A stretch of 50,398 nt of DNA from Micromonospora craterilacus (GTDB lineage Bacteria > Actinomycetota > Actinomycetes > Mycobacteriales > Micromonosporaceae), in contig NZ_POTY01000012.1 in the NCBI RefSeq assembly GCF_003236315.1, positions 1 through 50,398 on the forward strand, given 5' to 3'. Position numbers and translations under genes: made by a program. Of the stretch, positions 23,493-32,500 are shown piece after piece (the first letter of the stretch is position 1; each line of letters begins with the position of its first letter). The notes under the pieces are model-generated. The model was not told the DNA's origin, did no database searches, and was given only the letters and a program-made list of their open reading frames with translations.

Positions 23493-24370
23493 CAGATGCT
23501 CACCTGGAAATCGCCCACCCCGATAGTGGTCTGCAGCCAGATCACCACGTTGGTCCACCCGCCGGTGACCAGCGCCAGGCCGATCAGGATCAGCAGGACA
23601 CCGCCGATCCGGGTGATCCACCGGCTGTTGCGCCGTACCGCGCGGAAGACCCCGAGCAGACGGTTGAAGCCCAGCCCGAAGACGATGAACGGGATGCCCA
23701 GCCCGAGGCAGTACGCCACGGCCAGCACCACCGCCCGGTCGGTCTGCCCGCTGGTGGTGGCCATGCCGAGCACCGCGGCCAGGGTCGGCCCGGTGCAGGG
23801 CACCCAGCTCAGCGCGAACACCGCGCCGAGCACCGGCGCGCCGAGCAGGCCGGCGGCGGGCAGCCGGTTGATCCGGAACTCGCGCTGGAAGCCGGGCAGC
23901 ACCCCGATGTAGCCCAACCCGAGTACGACGATGAGCCCGCCGATGACGATCTCCAGCGTCCGCTCGTAGTCGAAGAAGACCCGGCCGATGCTGCTGAACA
24001 GGACCGCGGTGGCGGTGAACACCACGGTGAAACCGGCGATGAAGAGCAGCGTCCCGGCGAGCACCCGCCCCTTGACGGCCGGGCTGACCGTCGGCCGTTC
24101 CTCCCGCACCGCCGTCCCGACGCCGGCTCCCGCGCCGCCCGTGGTGTTAACAGGGGGCCCTTCCTCTACCGGAGGCGTTAAGAGGGGGCCCTTCCTTTCA
24201 CTACGGCCTTCGAGGTCGGTGCCGGCGAGGCCGGTGACGTAGGAGAGGTAGCCGGGCATCAGCGGGAGTACGCACGGGGACAGGAAGCTGACCAGCCCGG
24301 CCAGGGCTGCCGCGCCCACCGCCAACAGCAGCGGGCCGGACTGGGCAAGCTCGCGGAACGTCTCGCCCAT
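23492..24370 (-). CDS. ccdA: Thiol-disulfide transporter CcdA with in-frame repeat insert
   Basis: A 292-aa membrane protein. Its six-helix CcdA core has the two redox cysteines in FLSPCVLPLMPGY (helix 1) and SWVPCTGPTL (helix 4). CcdA moves electrons across the membrane to reduce thioredoxin-like ResA. Residues about 57-76 (RKGPLLTPPVEEGPPVNT) are encoded by the 58-bp dispersed element at 24144-24201, in the loop between helices 1 and 2. A Thr/Glu/Arg linker follows before helix 2. The insert makes the loop longer than in most homologues. The ATG at 24370 overlaps the resA stop by one base. Confidence 0.93.
   Translation of the reverse strand: MGETFRELAQSGPLLLAVGAAALAGLVSFLSPCVLPLMPGYLSYVTGLAGTDLEGRSERKGPLLTPPVEEGPPVNTTGGAGAGVGTAVREERPTVSPAVKGRVLAGTLLFIAGFTVVFTATAVLFSSIGRVFFDYERTLEIVIGGLIVVLGLGYIGVLPGFQREFRINRLPAAGLLGAPVLGAVFALSWVPCTGPTLAAVLGMATTSGQTDRAVVLAVAYCLGLGIPFIVFGLGFNRLLGVFRAVRRNSRWITRIGGVLLILIGLALVTGGWTNVVIWLQTTIGVGDFQVSI
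24144..24201 (-). repeat. 58-bp GTTAAC/GGGGCCC element inside ccdA, copy 2
   Basis: This is a full-length inverted copy of 19667-19724, starting GTGTTAACAGGGGGCCC on the plus strand and ending CCCTTCCTTTCAC. It contains an internal direct repeat GGGGGCCCTTCCT (24153 and 24184, 31-bp period). It is open in the ccdA frame and therefore translated. Confidence 0.9.
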
Positions 24371-24945
24371 CAGCGTTGGCCGGCCGGCGCGGGCGACTCC
24401 GCGGCGATCCGCTCCACGATCGGTTGCAGGCCGTCCTGCGTGACCGCCGCCCGGATCACGGTGGCGATCCGCCCCTCCCGGTCGAGGATGACGGTGGCCG
24501 GGATGGTGTTCGGCGAGATGTCCAGGTTCAGGGCCAGCCGGCTACCCGGGTCGAAGATGCTCGGGTAGCTGACCCGGCCCTCCTCGAAGGCGATGGCCTT
24601 GTCCCGGCTGTCCTGCACGTTGATGCCGAGGAAGGTCACCCGGGAGAGCTTGGTCGCCTGGTAGGTGGCCTCCAGGTCGTCGGCCTCGGCCCGACACGGC
24701 GCGCACCAGGAACCCCAGAAGTTGACCACGACGACCTGGCCGCGCTGGTCCGCCACGTCGTAGGACCCGCCCTTGAGCAGCTCACCGGCGATATCGGGGG
24801 CGCCGGTCCGTTGGTCCGGGCGGCATTGCACGATGCCGTCGACGTTGTCGCACTGCGGCTTCCCGCCGTCGCCGAAGCAGCCGGTCAGCAGCACCATGGC
24901 GGTCACGGCGGCGAACAGGCCGGCGGCCAACCTCCGGGCAGCCAT
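24370..24945 (-). CDS. ResA/TlpA-like thioredoxin lipoprotein
   Basis: A 191-aa protein. A lipoprotein signal (AAVTAMVLLTGC, lipidated C23) anchors it outside the membrane. The thioredoxin fold has VVVVNFWGSWCAPC with redox C81 and C84, and the cis-Pro in SPNTIPATVILD. In System II it keeps apocytochrome cysteines reduced using electrons from CcdA. Two extra cysteines (C32, C41) in the N-terminal linker may form a disulfide. The ATG at 24945 overlaps the upstream phosphatase stop by one base. Confidence 0.93.
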   Translation of the reverse strand: MAARRLAAGLFAAVTAMVLLTGCFGDGGKPQCDNVDGIVQCRPDQRTGAPDIAGELLKGGSYDVADQRGQVVVVNFWGSWCAPCRAEADDLEATYQATKLSRVTFLGINVQDSRDKAIAFEEGRVSYPSIFDPGSRLALNLDISPNTIPATVILDREGRIATVIRAAVTQDGLQPIVERIAAESPAPAGQR

Positions 24946-25592
24946 CAGGCCCCCTTGGCCGTCCGCGCAGTCGGCGAGATCGCCACCAGGTGTGCGGCAG
25001 GTTCGGAGTAGCCGATGCCGACGACCTTGGCGCCGTCGAAGTGGAACGTGGTCAGCGAGGCCAGCGCGCACTGCCGGCGGCGCGGGTCGTGCCAGAGCCG
25101 CTTGCGCTCGACGTGCCGGCGCAGCGTCCAGATCGGCAGCTGGTGCGAGACCAGGACGGCCTCGCGTCCCTCGGCGGCGACCCGGGCGGCGTGCAGCGCG
25201 GCGAACATCCGCTCGGCGATCGCCTGGTACGCCTCGCCCCACGACGGGGTCACCGGGTCGCGCAGTACCCACCAGTTGCGCGGGTCGCGGAAGGAACCGT
25301 CGCCGGGCGAGACCCGCTTGCCCTCGAACCAGTTGGCGCTCTCGATCAGCCGCTCGTCCACCCCGACGGGCAGCCCGAACTGCGCGGAAATCGGTTCGGC
25401 GGTCTGCTGGGCCCGTTCCAGCGGGCTGGCCACCACGTGCACGACCTCGCGTTCGGCGAGCCCCTGCGCGGCGGCCTTGGCCATCTGGACACCCAGCTCG
25501 CTGAGGCGGAACCCGGGCAGCCGGCCGTAGAGGATGCCGTCCGGGTTGTGCACCTCGCCGTGCCGAAGCACGTGGACCACCGTCTTACTCAC
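24945..25592 (-). CDS. Histidine phosphatase superfamily protein
   Basis: A 215-aa phosphoglycerate-mutase-like phosphatase. The catalytic H11 lies in HVLRHGEVHN, with VASPLERAQQTAEPI and the second His in LVSHQLPIWTLRRH. The substrate cannot be predicted; members range from phosphoglycerate mutase to sugar phosphatases. The GTG at 25592 is 2 nt after the hemL stop. Its position between hemL and the cytochrome c genes is a common actinobacterial order. Confidence 0.9.
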   Translation of the reverse strand: MSKTVVHVLRHGEVHNPDGILYGRLPGFRLSELGVQMAKAAAQGLAEREVVHVVASPLERAQQTAEPISAQFGLPVGVDERLIESANWFEGKRVSPGDGSFRDPRNWWVLRDPVTPSWGEAYQAIAERMFAALHAARVAAEGREAVLVSHQLPIWTLRRHVERKRLWHDPRRRQCALASLTTFHFDGAKVVGIGYSEPAAHLVAISPTARTAKGA

Positions 25593-25594
25593 CG

Positions 25595-26932
25595 CTACCC
25601 CCCAGTTACCGCCGCTGCCGCCGCATTGGCCGCCGCCGGCAGGGCAGCGGCGATCTGTTCCAGGGCGGCGTCGTCGATCGCCGCCGAGACGAACCAGGAC
25701 TCGAACGCGCTCGGCGGCAGGTAGACCCCGGCGGCGAGCATCGCGTGGAAGAACGCCTTGAACGCGGGCACCTGCTGGGTGCGGGCGCTGTCGTAGTCGA
25801 CCACGTCGGCGTCGGTGAAGAAGATCGAGAACATGCTGCCCGCGTACGACAGCCGGTGCGGGACACCGGCGGCGGCCAGCGCGTCGGCGGCGAGCTTGCC
25901 CACGACGGCGGCGGTGTCGTCCAGCCGGCGGTAGAGCGCGTCGTCGGCCAGCCGCAGGGTGGTCAGGCCGGCCGCGCAGGCGAGCGGGTTTCCGGAGAGG
26001 GTGCCGGCCTGGTAGACCGGGCCGGCAGGGGCCAGCCGCGACATGATCTCCGCGCGCCCGCCGAACGCCGCGGCGGGCAGCCCACCACCCATGACCTTGC
26101 CGTACGTCCACAGGTCCGCGTCGACCGGGTCGAGGCCGTGCCAGCCGGAGCGGGAGACCCGGAACCCGGTCATCACCTCGTCGATGACGAGCAGCGCGCC
26201 GTACGCGTGCGCGATCCGCGCCAGTTGGTCGTTGAAGCCGTCGCGGGGGGCGACCACGCCCATGTTGCCCGGGGCCGCCTCGGTGATCACCGCGGCGATG
26301 TCCGGTCCCTGGGCGGCGAACGCCTCCTCGACCGCGGCGATGTCGTTGTACGGCAGCACGATGGTCTCGCTGGCCGCCGCGCCTGTCACCCCCGGCGAGT
26401 CGGGCAGGCCGAGGGTGGCCACGCCGGAACCCGCGGCGGCGAGCAGCGCGTCGACGTGTCCGTGGTAGCAACCGGCGAACTTGATGATCTTCGAACGGCC
26501 GGTGTGACCACGGGCCAGCCGGATCGCCGACATGGTCGCCTCGGTGCCCGAGTTGACGAGGCGGACCTGCTCGACCGGGGTGCGCTCGACGATCTCGGCG
26601 GCCAGGTCGACCTCGCCCGGGGTGGGCGTACCGAAGCTGGTGCCCAGCGCGGCGGCGGCCTGCACGGCCGCCACCACCTCGGGGTGGGCGTGGCCGAGGA
26701 TCAGCGGGCCCCAGGAGCAGACCAGGTCGACGTAGCGCCGGCCGTCGGCGTCGTACAGCCAGGGTCCGTCACCGCGGACCATGAAGCGTGGTGTGCCGCC
26801 GACCGCCTGGAAGGCGCGCACCGGGGAGTTCACCCCGCCCGGCACGATGGCGCGAGCGCGGTCGAACAGGGCCGCTGAGGCCGGCGCGTCGACCGGGTAG
26901 CGGTCGGATCCGGCGGGAAACACCTCGGTCAC
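25595..26932 (-). CDS. hemL: Glutamate-1-semialdehyde 2,1-aminomutase
   Basis: A 445-aa PLP enzyme converting glutamate-1-semialdehyde to 5-aminolevulinate in haem synthesis. [13 protein letters not shown] at the N terminus, [28 protein letters not shown] and the PLP lysine K279 in [17 protein letters not shown] are all present. The start is GTG 26932. It heads an operon with four downstream cytochrome c assembly genes plus a phosphatase, linking haem supply to haem attachment. Confidence 0.96.
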   Translation of the reverse strand: MTEVFPAGSDRYPVDAPASAALFDRARAIVPGGVNSPVRAFQAVGGTPRFMVRGDGPWLYDADGRRYVDLVCSWGPLILGHAHPEVVAAVQAAAALGTSFGTPTPGEVDLAAEIVERTPVEQVRLVNSGTEATMSAIRLARGHTGRSKIIKFAGCYHGHVDALLAAAGSGVATLGLPDSPGVTGAAASETIVLPYNDIAAVEEAFAAQGPDIAAVITEAAPGNMGVVAPRDGFNDQLARIAHAYGALLVIDEVMTGFRVSRSGWHGLDPVDADLWTYGKVMGGGLPAAAFGGRAEIMSRLAPAGPVYQAGTLSGNPLACAAGLTTLRLADDALYRRLDDTAAVVGKLAADALAAAGVPHRLSYAGSMFSIFFTDADVVDYDSARTQQVPAFKAFFHAMLAAGVYLPPSAFESWFVSAAIDDAALEQIAAALPAAANAAAAAVTGG

Positions 26933-27071
26933 GATGCCGCCATTGTGTCAGCGCCGGAAGGCGGATCGTCAGGCACCCCGGATCAGGGTTACCCGGCTCA
27001 CCTGCGGCAGCTGCCCCCGGGGTGACTCGCCTCGACAGGCCGGGTGCCCGAGATCGCGATAGGCTGACCGG

Positions 27072-27407
27072 GTGGATCGTGCCGAACTGTCCATCACCGT
27101 TCATCGGACTGGCGACGAAGCGACGCTGCGCCTCGCCGGTGAGATCGACATGCTCACGGCCGCCCAGCTGTCGACCGTCGTGAATGAGGTGCTGGCCGAG
27201 CCGCCGCCGCGGATCGTGCTCGACCTCGGCGGCGTCACCTTCTGCGACTCGCAGGGGTTGGGGACGCTGGTGGTCCTCAGCCGCAAGGCCAGCCACGCGC
27301 AGAGCCTGCTCGTCCTGAGCAACGTGGGCGAGTTCCTGCTGCGCGTCCTGGACATCACCGGCCTCCGCAGCGCCCTGATGATCCGCAACGACGCCCGCAC
27401 CAGCTGA
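27072..27407 (+). CDS. STAS-domain anti-anti-sigma factor
   Basis: A 111-aa single STAS domain of SpoIIAA/RsbV type. LRLAGEIDMLTAAQL and LDLGGVTFCDSQGLGTLVVL include the phosphorylatable S60. Unphosphorylated protein would bind an anti-sigma ATPase and free a sigma factor. TAGGCT at 27060-27065, six bases before GTG 27072, fits a -10 box for a leaderless message. No Shine-Dalgarno is seen. It lies beside the kinase/phosphatase island on the other strand. Confidence 0.92.
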   Translation: MDRAELSITVHRTGDEATLRLAGEIDMLTAAQLSTVVNEVLAEPPPRIVLDLGGVTFCDSQGLGTLVVLSRKASHAQSLLVLSNVGEFLLRVLDITGLRSALMIRNDARTS

Positions 27408-27424
27408 CCCGCCCCGCGCGCGCG

Positions 27425-27979
27425 TCAGCTGGTGGTGCCCCAGCGGGCCTGTTCGAGGGCGGCCACGGCGCGGGCGACGGCGTCCGGGTCATCCGAGCGG
27501 AGCAGGGTGGTGGCCTCGTCGACCGCGTCGGTCAGCAGCCGCCACTGCGCGTCACGCTCCCGCACCATCTCGGACTGCGCGGCCAACTGGCGGGTCTTGG
27601 TCCACAGCTCGACGAAGACGGACACCTTGGCCCGCAGCACCCAGGGGTCGAACGGCTTGGTGAGGTAGTCCACCGCGCCGACCGCGTAGCCCCGCAGCGC
27701 CAGCTGGGCGTCCCGGTCGGCGGCGGTCAGGAAGATGATCGGTACGTGCCGGGTACGCTCCCGCCGCTTGATGTGGCTGGCCGTCTCGAAGCCGTCCATG
27801 TCCGGCATCTGGGCGTCCAGCAGGATCACCGCGAAGTCGTCCACCAGCAGCTGCTTCAGCGCCGCCTCTCCGCTCTCCACCGCGACCGACTGCACCGGCA
27901 GCCCCTGAAGGATCGCCTCCAGTGCCATCAGGTTTTCCCGGCGGTCGTCAACCAGCAGCGCCTTCGCCACCTGTGTCAC
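27425..27979 (-). CDS. Response regulator, single receiver with helical tail
   Basis: A 184-aa protein. The receiver occupies residues 1-125: ALLVDDRRENLMALEAIL, phospho-acceptor D55 in ILLDAQMPDMDG, Thr in IIFLTAADRD and Lys in DYLTKPFDP. The remaining 60 residues are a helical tail with no DNA-binding motif, so it probably acts by protein contact. GTG 27979 overlaps the TGA of the poly-HAMP kinase (GTGA), so the two are co-translated and it is the likely phosphate acceptor. Confidence 0.9.
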   Translation of the reverse strand: MTQVAKALLVDDRRENLMALEAILQGLPVQSVAVESGEAALKQLLVDDFAVILLDAQMPDMDGFETASHIKRRERTRHVPIIFLTAADRDAQLALRGYAVGAVDYLTKPFDPWVLRAKVSVFVELWTKTRQLAAQSEMVRERDAQWRLLTDAVDEATTLLRSDDPDAVARAVAALEQARWGTTS

Positions 27980-30900
27980 GAGCCCTCCTCGGTCCGGCTG
28001 CCGCTGATCCAGGACGCCATCAACTCGATGAGGTCGTCCAGGTCGACCGGCTTGGTGATGTAGTCACTGGCCCCGGCCGTGATCGCCGATTCCCGGTCAC
28101 CGGGCATGGCCTTGGCGGTCAGGAACACGATCGGCAGGTCCGCGAACCGGTGGTTACGGCGGATCTGCCGGGTCGTCTCGTACCCGTCCTGGTCGGGCAT
28201 CATGGCGTCCATCAGCACGATGTCGACCTCGGGATGCTCGGCCAGCAGGCGTACCCCGTCGCTGCCGTTGTCGGCGTAGAGCACGGTCATGCCGTGCAGT
28301 TCCAGCGCACTGGTCAGCGCGAAGACGTTGCGTACGTCGTCGTCGACGATCAGCACGGTGGCGCCGTCCAGCTGACGGGTCTGCGGGGCCTCCGGCGCCG
28401 GCGGCAGCAGCTCCATCGGCGGCATCAGCAGCGACGACGGCAGGCCGGCCCGCTGCGGCGACGGCGGCGACGGTGCCACCACCGCGTCCGGCGCCAGCAC
28501 GTCGGGCAGGTAGAGGGTGAACGTCGAGCCCTGACCGGGGGCCGAGGTGACCGTGATCGTGCCGCCGAGCAGCCGGGCCAGATCCCGGCTGATGGACAGG
28601 CCGAGCCCGGTACCGCCGTACCGGCGGCTGGTGGTGCCGTCCGCCTGCTGGAACGCCTCGAAGATCAGCGACAGCTTGTCGTCGGAGATGCCGATGCCGG
28701 TGTCGATCACCGTGAAGGCGATCACCTGCCGGGCATTGGTCAACGCCGGCACGTCGAACACCGCGTTTTCCGGGGCCCGGGAGATGCGCAGCGTCACCGC
28801 CCCGTTGTCGGTGAACTTGACCGCGTTCGACAGCATGTTGCGCAGGATCTGCTGGAGCCGCTGGGCGTCGGTGACCACCGCCGGCGGCAGGTCCTTGCCG
28901 ATCCGCACCTGGAAGTCCAGGCCCTTGTCGTCGGCCTGCGGAGCGAACGCCTGCTCGACGAAGCCGCGGATATCGGCGAACCGGACATCGGTCGGCTCGA
29001 CGTCCATCCGCCCCGCCTCGATCTTGGACAGATCGAGGATGTCGTCGATCAGGCGCAGCAGGTCCGACCCGGAGCCGTGGATGGTCCGGGCGAACTCGAT
29101 CTGCTTAGGGCTGAGGTTCTGTTCCGAGTTCTCCATCAGCAGCCGGGCCAGCAGCAGCAGCGAGTTCAGCGGCGTACGCAGCTCGTGGCTCATGTTCGCC
29201 AGGAACTCCGACTTGTACGCCGACGCCCGAGTGAGCTGCTGCGCCTTGTCCTCCAGGCCGAGCCGGGCCAGCTCGATCTCCCGGTTCTGTGTCTCGATGT
29301 TCGCCTTCTGCTCGGACAGCAGCTTGGCCTTGTCCTCCAGTTCGGCGTTGGTGCGCTGCAACTCCGCCGACTGCTCCTGCAACTCGTGGGCCAGCCGCTG
29401 GGACTGGGCGAGCAGTTCCTCGGTACGGCGGTTGGCCTGGATCGTGTTGACCGCGATGCCGATGGTGGCGACCAGCCGCTCCAGGAACGACAGGTGCAGC
29501 TCGGAGAACGGGGTCGCGCTGGCGAACTCGATCACGCCGAGCATTTCGCCCTCGAAGAGGACGGGCAGCACGACCAGGTCGGCCGGGGGTGTGTCGGCCA
29601 GCCCGGACCGCAGGGTGATCCGGGCGTCCGGCACGGCACCGACCCGGATGGTGCGCCGGGAGAGCGCGGCCTGCCCGACCAGCCCCTCGCCGGGCCCGAA
29701 GGTGACGTCATGCCCCCGGGACACGTAGCCGTACGAGGCGGTCAGCCGCAGCCGCATCACCCCCTCGGAGTTGTCCGCCAGGAAGAACGCGCCGAGCTGC
29801 GCGTCGACCAGCGGGGTCACCTCCATCATGATCATCCGGCAGACTTCGCCGAGGTCGCGCTGACCCTGCAGCAGACCGCCTATCCGGGCCAGGTTGGAGT
29901 CGAGCCAGCCCTGCTCGGCGTTCTTGTGGGTGGTCTCCCGCAGGGTGACGATCATCTGGTTGATGTTGTCCTTGAGCTCGGCGACCTCGCCCTGCGCCTT
30001 CACCGCGATCCGCTGGGTGAGGTCGCCCCGGGTCACCGACGTGGAGACCCGGGCGATCGCCCGCAGCTGGGTGGTCAGGGTGGAAGCGAGCTGGTTGACG
30101 TTCTCGGTGAGATCCCGCCAGGTGCCGGAGACCCCCTTGACCTGCGCCTGACCGCCCAGCTTCCCCTCGATGCCCACCTCGCGGGCCACCCGGGTCACTT
30201 CGTCGGCGAACGACGACAGCTGGTCCACCATCGTGTTGACGGTGTTCTTCAGCTCCAGGATCTCGCCCTGCGCGTCCACCGTGATCTTCTGCGACAGGTC
30301 GCCGTTCGCCACCGCCGTGGTGACCGAGGCGATGTTCCGCACCTGCCCGGTCAGGTTCGACGCCATCGAGTTCACGTTGTCGGTCAGATCCCGCCAGGTC
30401 CCGGAGACCCCCTTGACCTGGGCCTGACCGCCCAGCTTCCCCTCGGTGCCGACCTCGCGGGCCACCCGGGTGACCTCGTCGGCGAACGACGACAGCTGGT
30501 CCACCATCGTGTTGACGGTGTTCTTCAGCTCCAGGATCTCGCCCTGCGCGTCCACCGTGATCTTCTGGCTCAGGTCACCCTTCGCCACTGCCGTCGAGAC
30601 CTGGGCGATGTTCCGCACCTGGCTGGTCAGGTTCGACGCCATCGAGTTCACATTGTCGGTCAGATCCCGCCAGGTCCCGGCCACGCCACGGACCTGGGCC
30701 TGGCCGCCGAGCTTGCCCTCGGTGCCCACCTCACGGGCCACCCGGGTCACCTCGTCGGCGAACGACGACAGCTGATCCACCATCGTGTTCACCGTCGACT
30801 TCAGCTCCAGGATCTCGCCCCGGGCGTCCACCGTGATCTTCTGCGACAGGTCACCCTTGGCCACCGCCGTGGTGACCGAGGCGATGTTCCGCACCTGACT

Positions 30901-32349
30901 GGTCAGGTTCGACGCCATCGAGTTCACGTTGTCGGTCAGATCCCGCCAGGTCCCGGAGACCCCCTTGACCTGCGCCTGACCGCCCAGCTTGCCTTCCGTA
31001 CCCACCTCACGGGCCACCCGGGTGACCTCGTCGGCGAACGACGACAGCTGGTCCACCATCGTGTTGACGGTGTTCTTCAGCTCCAGGATCTCGCCCCGGG
31101 CGTCCACCGTGATCTTCTGGCTCAGGTCACCCTTGGCGACCGCCGTCGAGACCTGGGAGATGTTCCGCACCTGGCTGGTCAGGTTCCCGGCGAGCTGGTT
31201 CACGTTCTCGGTGAGATCACGCCAGGTGCCGGAGACACCGCGTACCTGGGCCTGGCCGCCGAGCTTGCCCTCGGTGCCCACCTCACGGGCCACCCGGGTG
31301 ACCTCGTCGGCGAACGACGACAGCTGATCCACCATCGTGTTGACGGTGTCCTTGAGTTCCAGGATCTCGCCCTGCGCGGCCACCGTGATCTTCTGCGAGA
31401 GGTCACCCCGGGCGACCGCGGTGGAGACCTGCGCGATGTTCCGCACCTGCGCGGTGAGGTTCGACGCCATCGAGTTGACGCTGTCGGTCAGGTCCTTCCA
31501 GGTGCCGGCGACGTTGGGCACTTCCGCCTGGCCGCCCAGCTTGCCCTCGGTGCCCACCTCACGGGCCACCCGGGTCACCTGCTCGGCGAAGAGCCGCAGG
31601 GTGTCGGTCAGCGAGTTGAAGGTGTGCGCCAGCTCGGCCACCTCACCCTTCGCCGACACGGTGATCTTCTGCGACAGGTCGCCCTTGGCCACCGCCGTCG
31701 CCACCTGTGAGATCGAGCGCACCTGGTACGTCAGGTTCGACGCCATGGTGTTCACCGAGTCGGTGAGGTCCTTCCAGGTGCCGGCGACGCCGCGTACGTC
31801 GGCCTGACCACCCAGCTCGCCCTCTGTGCCCACCTCACGGGCCACCCGGGTCACCTCGTTCGAGAACGACGAGAGCTGGTCGACCATGGTGTTGACGGTG
31901 CGGCCGATCCGCAGGTACTCGCCGCGCAGCGGGCGACCGTCGATCTCCAGCGCCATGTGCTGGGAGAGATCGCCGTCGGCGACCGCGACGATGACCCGGG
32001 CGATCTCCGTCGCGGGTCGGCCCAGGTCGTCGATCAACGAGTTGACCGCCCGCTGCCCCTCCGCCCAGGAGCCGTCCAGCCCCTCCTCGTCGAGACGCTC
32101 GGTCAGCCGGCCGTCGCGGCCCACGATCCGGCTGATCCGGCGCAGGTCCAGCTGCTGCCGCTCCTGGAGCGACACCACGTCGTTGAAGGCGTCCGCCACC
32201 TCGCCGGCCGCGCCCGAACGCCGGGCCAGCCTGACCTTGAGGTCACCGCGGCGGACCTGCCGTAGCGCCTCCGCCAGCTCGGTGAGGACCGCCTCGTGGT
32301 CGGCGGCGGGGGTGTCCGCGGTCACCGACTGCTTCGCCGTGGTCATCAT
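27976..32349 (-). CDS. Soluble poly-HAMP hybrid histidine kinase (1457 aa)
   Basis: No membrane helix or signal peptide is visible. Residues about 30-800 are a chain of HAMP-like units. [13 protein letters not shown] segments occur nine times if [10 protein letters not shown] and GDLTQRIAV are counted, alternating with seven [13 protein letters not shown] segments at a 92-residue period. GAF spans about 810-960 ([14 protein letters not shown]), then coiled coil to about 1035. The HisKA domain has H1055 in [14 protein letters not shown] and the ATPase has NAVKF, DTGIGI and GTGLGLSI. The C-terminal receiver has D1381 in [11 protein letters not shown]. The layout resembles group III (Nik1-type) hybrid kinases. 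ATG ATG at 32349 and 32346 are equivalent start choices after GAGGA. Confidence 0.95.
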   Translation of the reverse strand: MMTTAKQSVTADTPAADHEAVLTELAEALRQVRRGDLKVRLARRSGAAGEVADAFNDVVSLQERQQLDLRRISRIVGRDGRLTERLDEEGLDGSWAEGQRAVNSLIDDLGRPATEIARVIVAVADGDLSQHMALEIDGRPLRGEYLRIGRTVNTMVDQLSSFSNEVTRVAREVGTEGELGGQADVRGVAGTWKDLTDSVNTMASNLTYQVRSISQVATAVAKGDLSQKITVSAKGEVAELAHTFNSLTDTLRLFAEQVTRVAREVGTEGKLGGQAEVPNVAGTWKDLTDSVNSMASNLTAQVRNIAQVSTAVARGDLSQKITVAAQGEILELKDTVNTMVDQLSSFADEVTRVAREVGTEGKLGGQAQVRGVSGTWRDLTENVNQLAGNLTSQVRNISQVSTAVAKGDLSQKITVDARGEILELKNTVNTMVDQLSSFADEVTRVAREVGTEGKLGGQAQVKGVSGTWRDLTDNVNSMASNLTSQVRNIASVTTAVAKGDLSQKITVDARGEILELKSTVNTMVDQLSSFADEVTRVAREVGTEGKLGGQAQVRGVAGTWRDLTDNVNSMASNLTSQVRNIAQVSTAVAKGDLSQKITVDAQGEILELKNTVNTMVDQLSSFADEVTRVAREVGTEGKLGGQAQVKGVSGTWRDLTDNVNSMASNLTGQVRNIASVTTAVANGDLSQKITVDAQGEILELKNTVNTMVDQLSSFADEVTRVAREVGIEGKLGGQAQVKGVSGTWRDLTENVNQLASTLTTQLRAIARVSTSVTRGDLTQRIAVKAQGEVAELKDNINQMIVTLRETTHKNAEQGWLDSNLARIGGLLQGQRDLGEVCRMIMMEVTPLVDAQLGAFFLADNSEGVMRLRLTASYGYVSRGHDVTFGPGEGLVGQAALSRRTIRVGAVPDARITLRSGLADTPPADLVVLPVLFEGEMLGVIEFASATPFSELHLSFLERLVATIGIAVNTIQANRRTEELLAQSQRLAHELQEQSAELQRTNAELEDKAKLLSEQKANIETQNREIELARLGLEDKAQQLTRASAYKSEFLANMSHELRTPLNSLLLLARLLMENSEQNLSPKQIEFARTIHGSGSDLLRLIDDILDLSKIEAGRMDVEPTDVRFADIRGFVEQAFAPQADDKGLDFQVRIGKDLPPAVVTDAQRLQQILRNMLSNAVKFTDNGAVTLRISRAPENAVFDVPALTNARQVIAFTVIDTGIGISDDKLSLIFEAFQQADGTTSRRYGGTGLGLSISRDLARLLGGTITVTSAPGQGSTFTLYLPDVLAPDAVVAPSPPSPQRAGLPSSLLMPPMELLPPAPEAPQTRQLDGATVLIVDDDVRNVFALTSALELHGMTVLYADNGSDGVRLLAEHPEVDIVLMDAMMPDQDGYETTRQIRRNHRFADLPIVFLTAKAMPGDRESAITAGASDYITKPVDLDDLIELMASWISGSRTEEGS
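29985..31900 (-). repeat. Seven 276-bp in-frame coding repeats in the kinase gene
   Basis: The block GCGGGCCACCCGGGT recurs (with small changes) at 30181, 30457, 30733 and on to about 31837, exactly 276 bp apart, giving seven units. Inner units are nearly identical at DNA level; the outermost have diverged more. Ends are approximate. Confidence 0.85.
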
Positions 32350-32500
32350 TCCTCGCTCAACTCGGGGTACACCGGCTCACGCCGGCCACCCCATCATTGT
32401 CCCCGTGACCTCGAAACCGCCACGGCACACCGCCGTCCGCGATCGAAGACCCGGCAGTGATCAGCTTGGCACCGGCCGGGTGGCGGTGGAGGATACGAGG

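Noticed and set aside
27922..31710. A 1262-codon open plus-strand frame with internal repeats
   Set aside because: The repeats are the reverse reading of the HAMP units of the kinase gene; there are no independent motifs.
29985..31900. Regular repeats considered as a CRISPR or satellite array
   Set aside because: The 276-bp units are contiguous coding HAMP segments with no spacers and no cas genes.
32365..32370. GGGTAC as a SigB-type -10 for the phosphatase gene
   Set aside because: It is about 130 nt from the start and has no convincing -35 partner.
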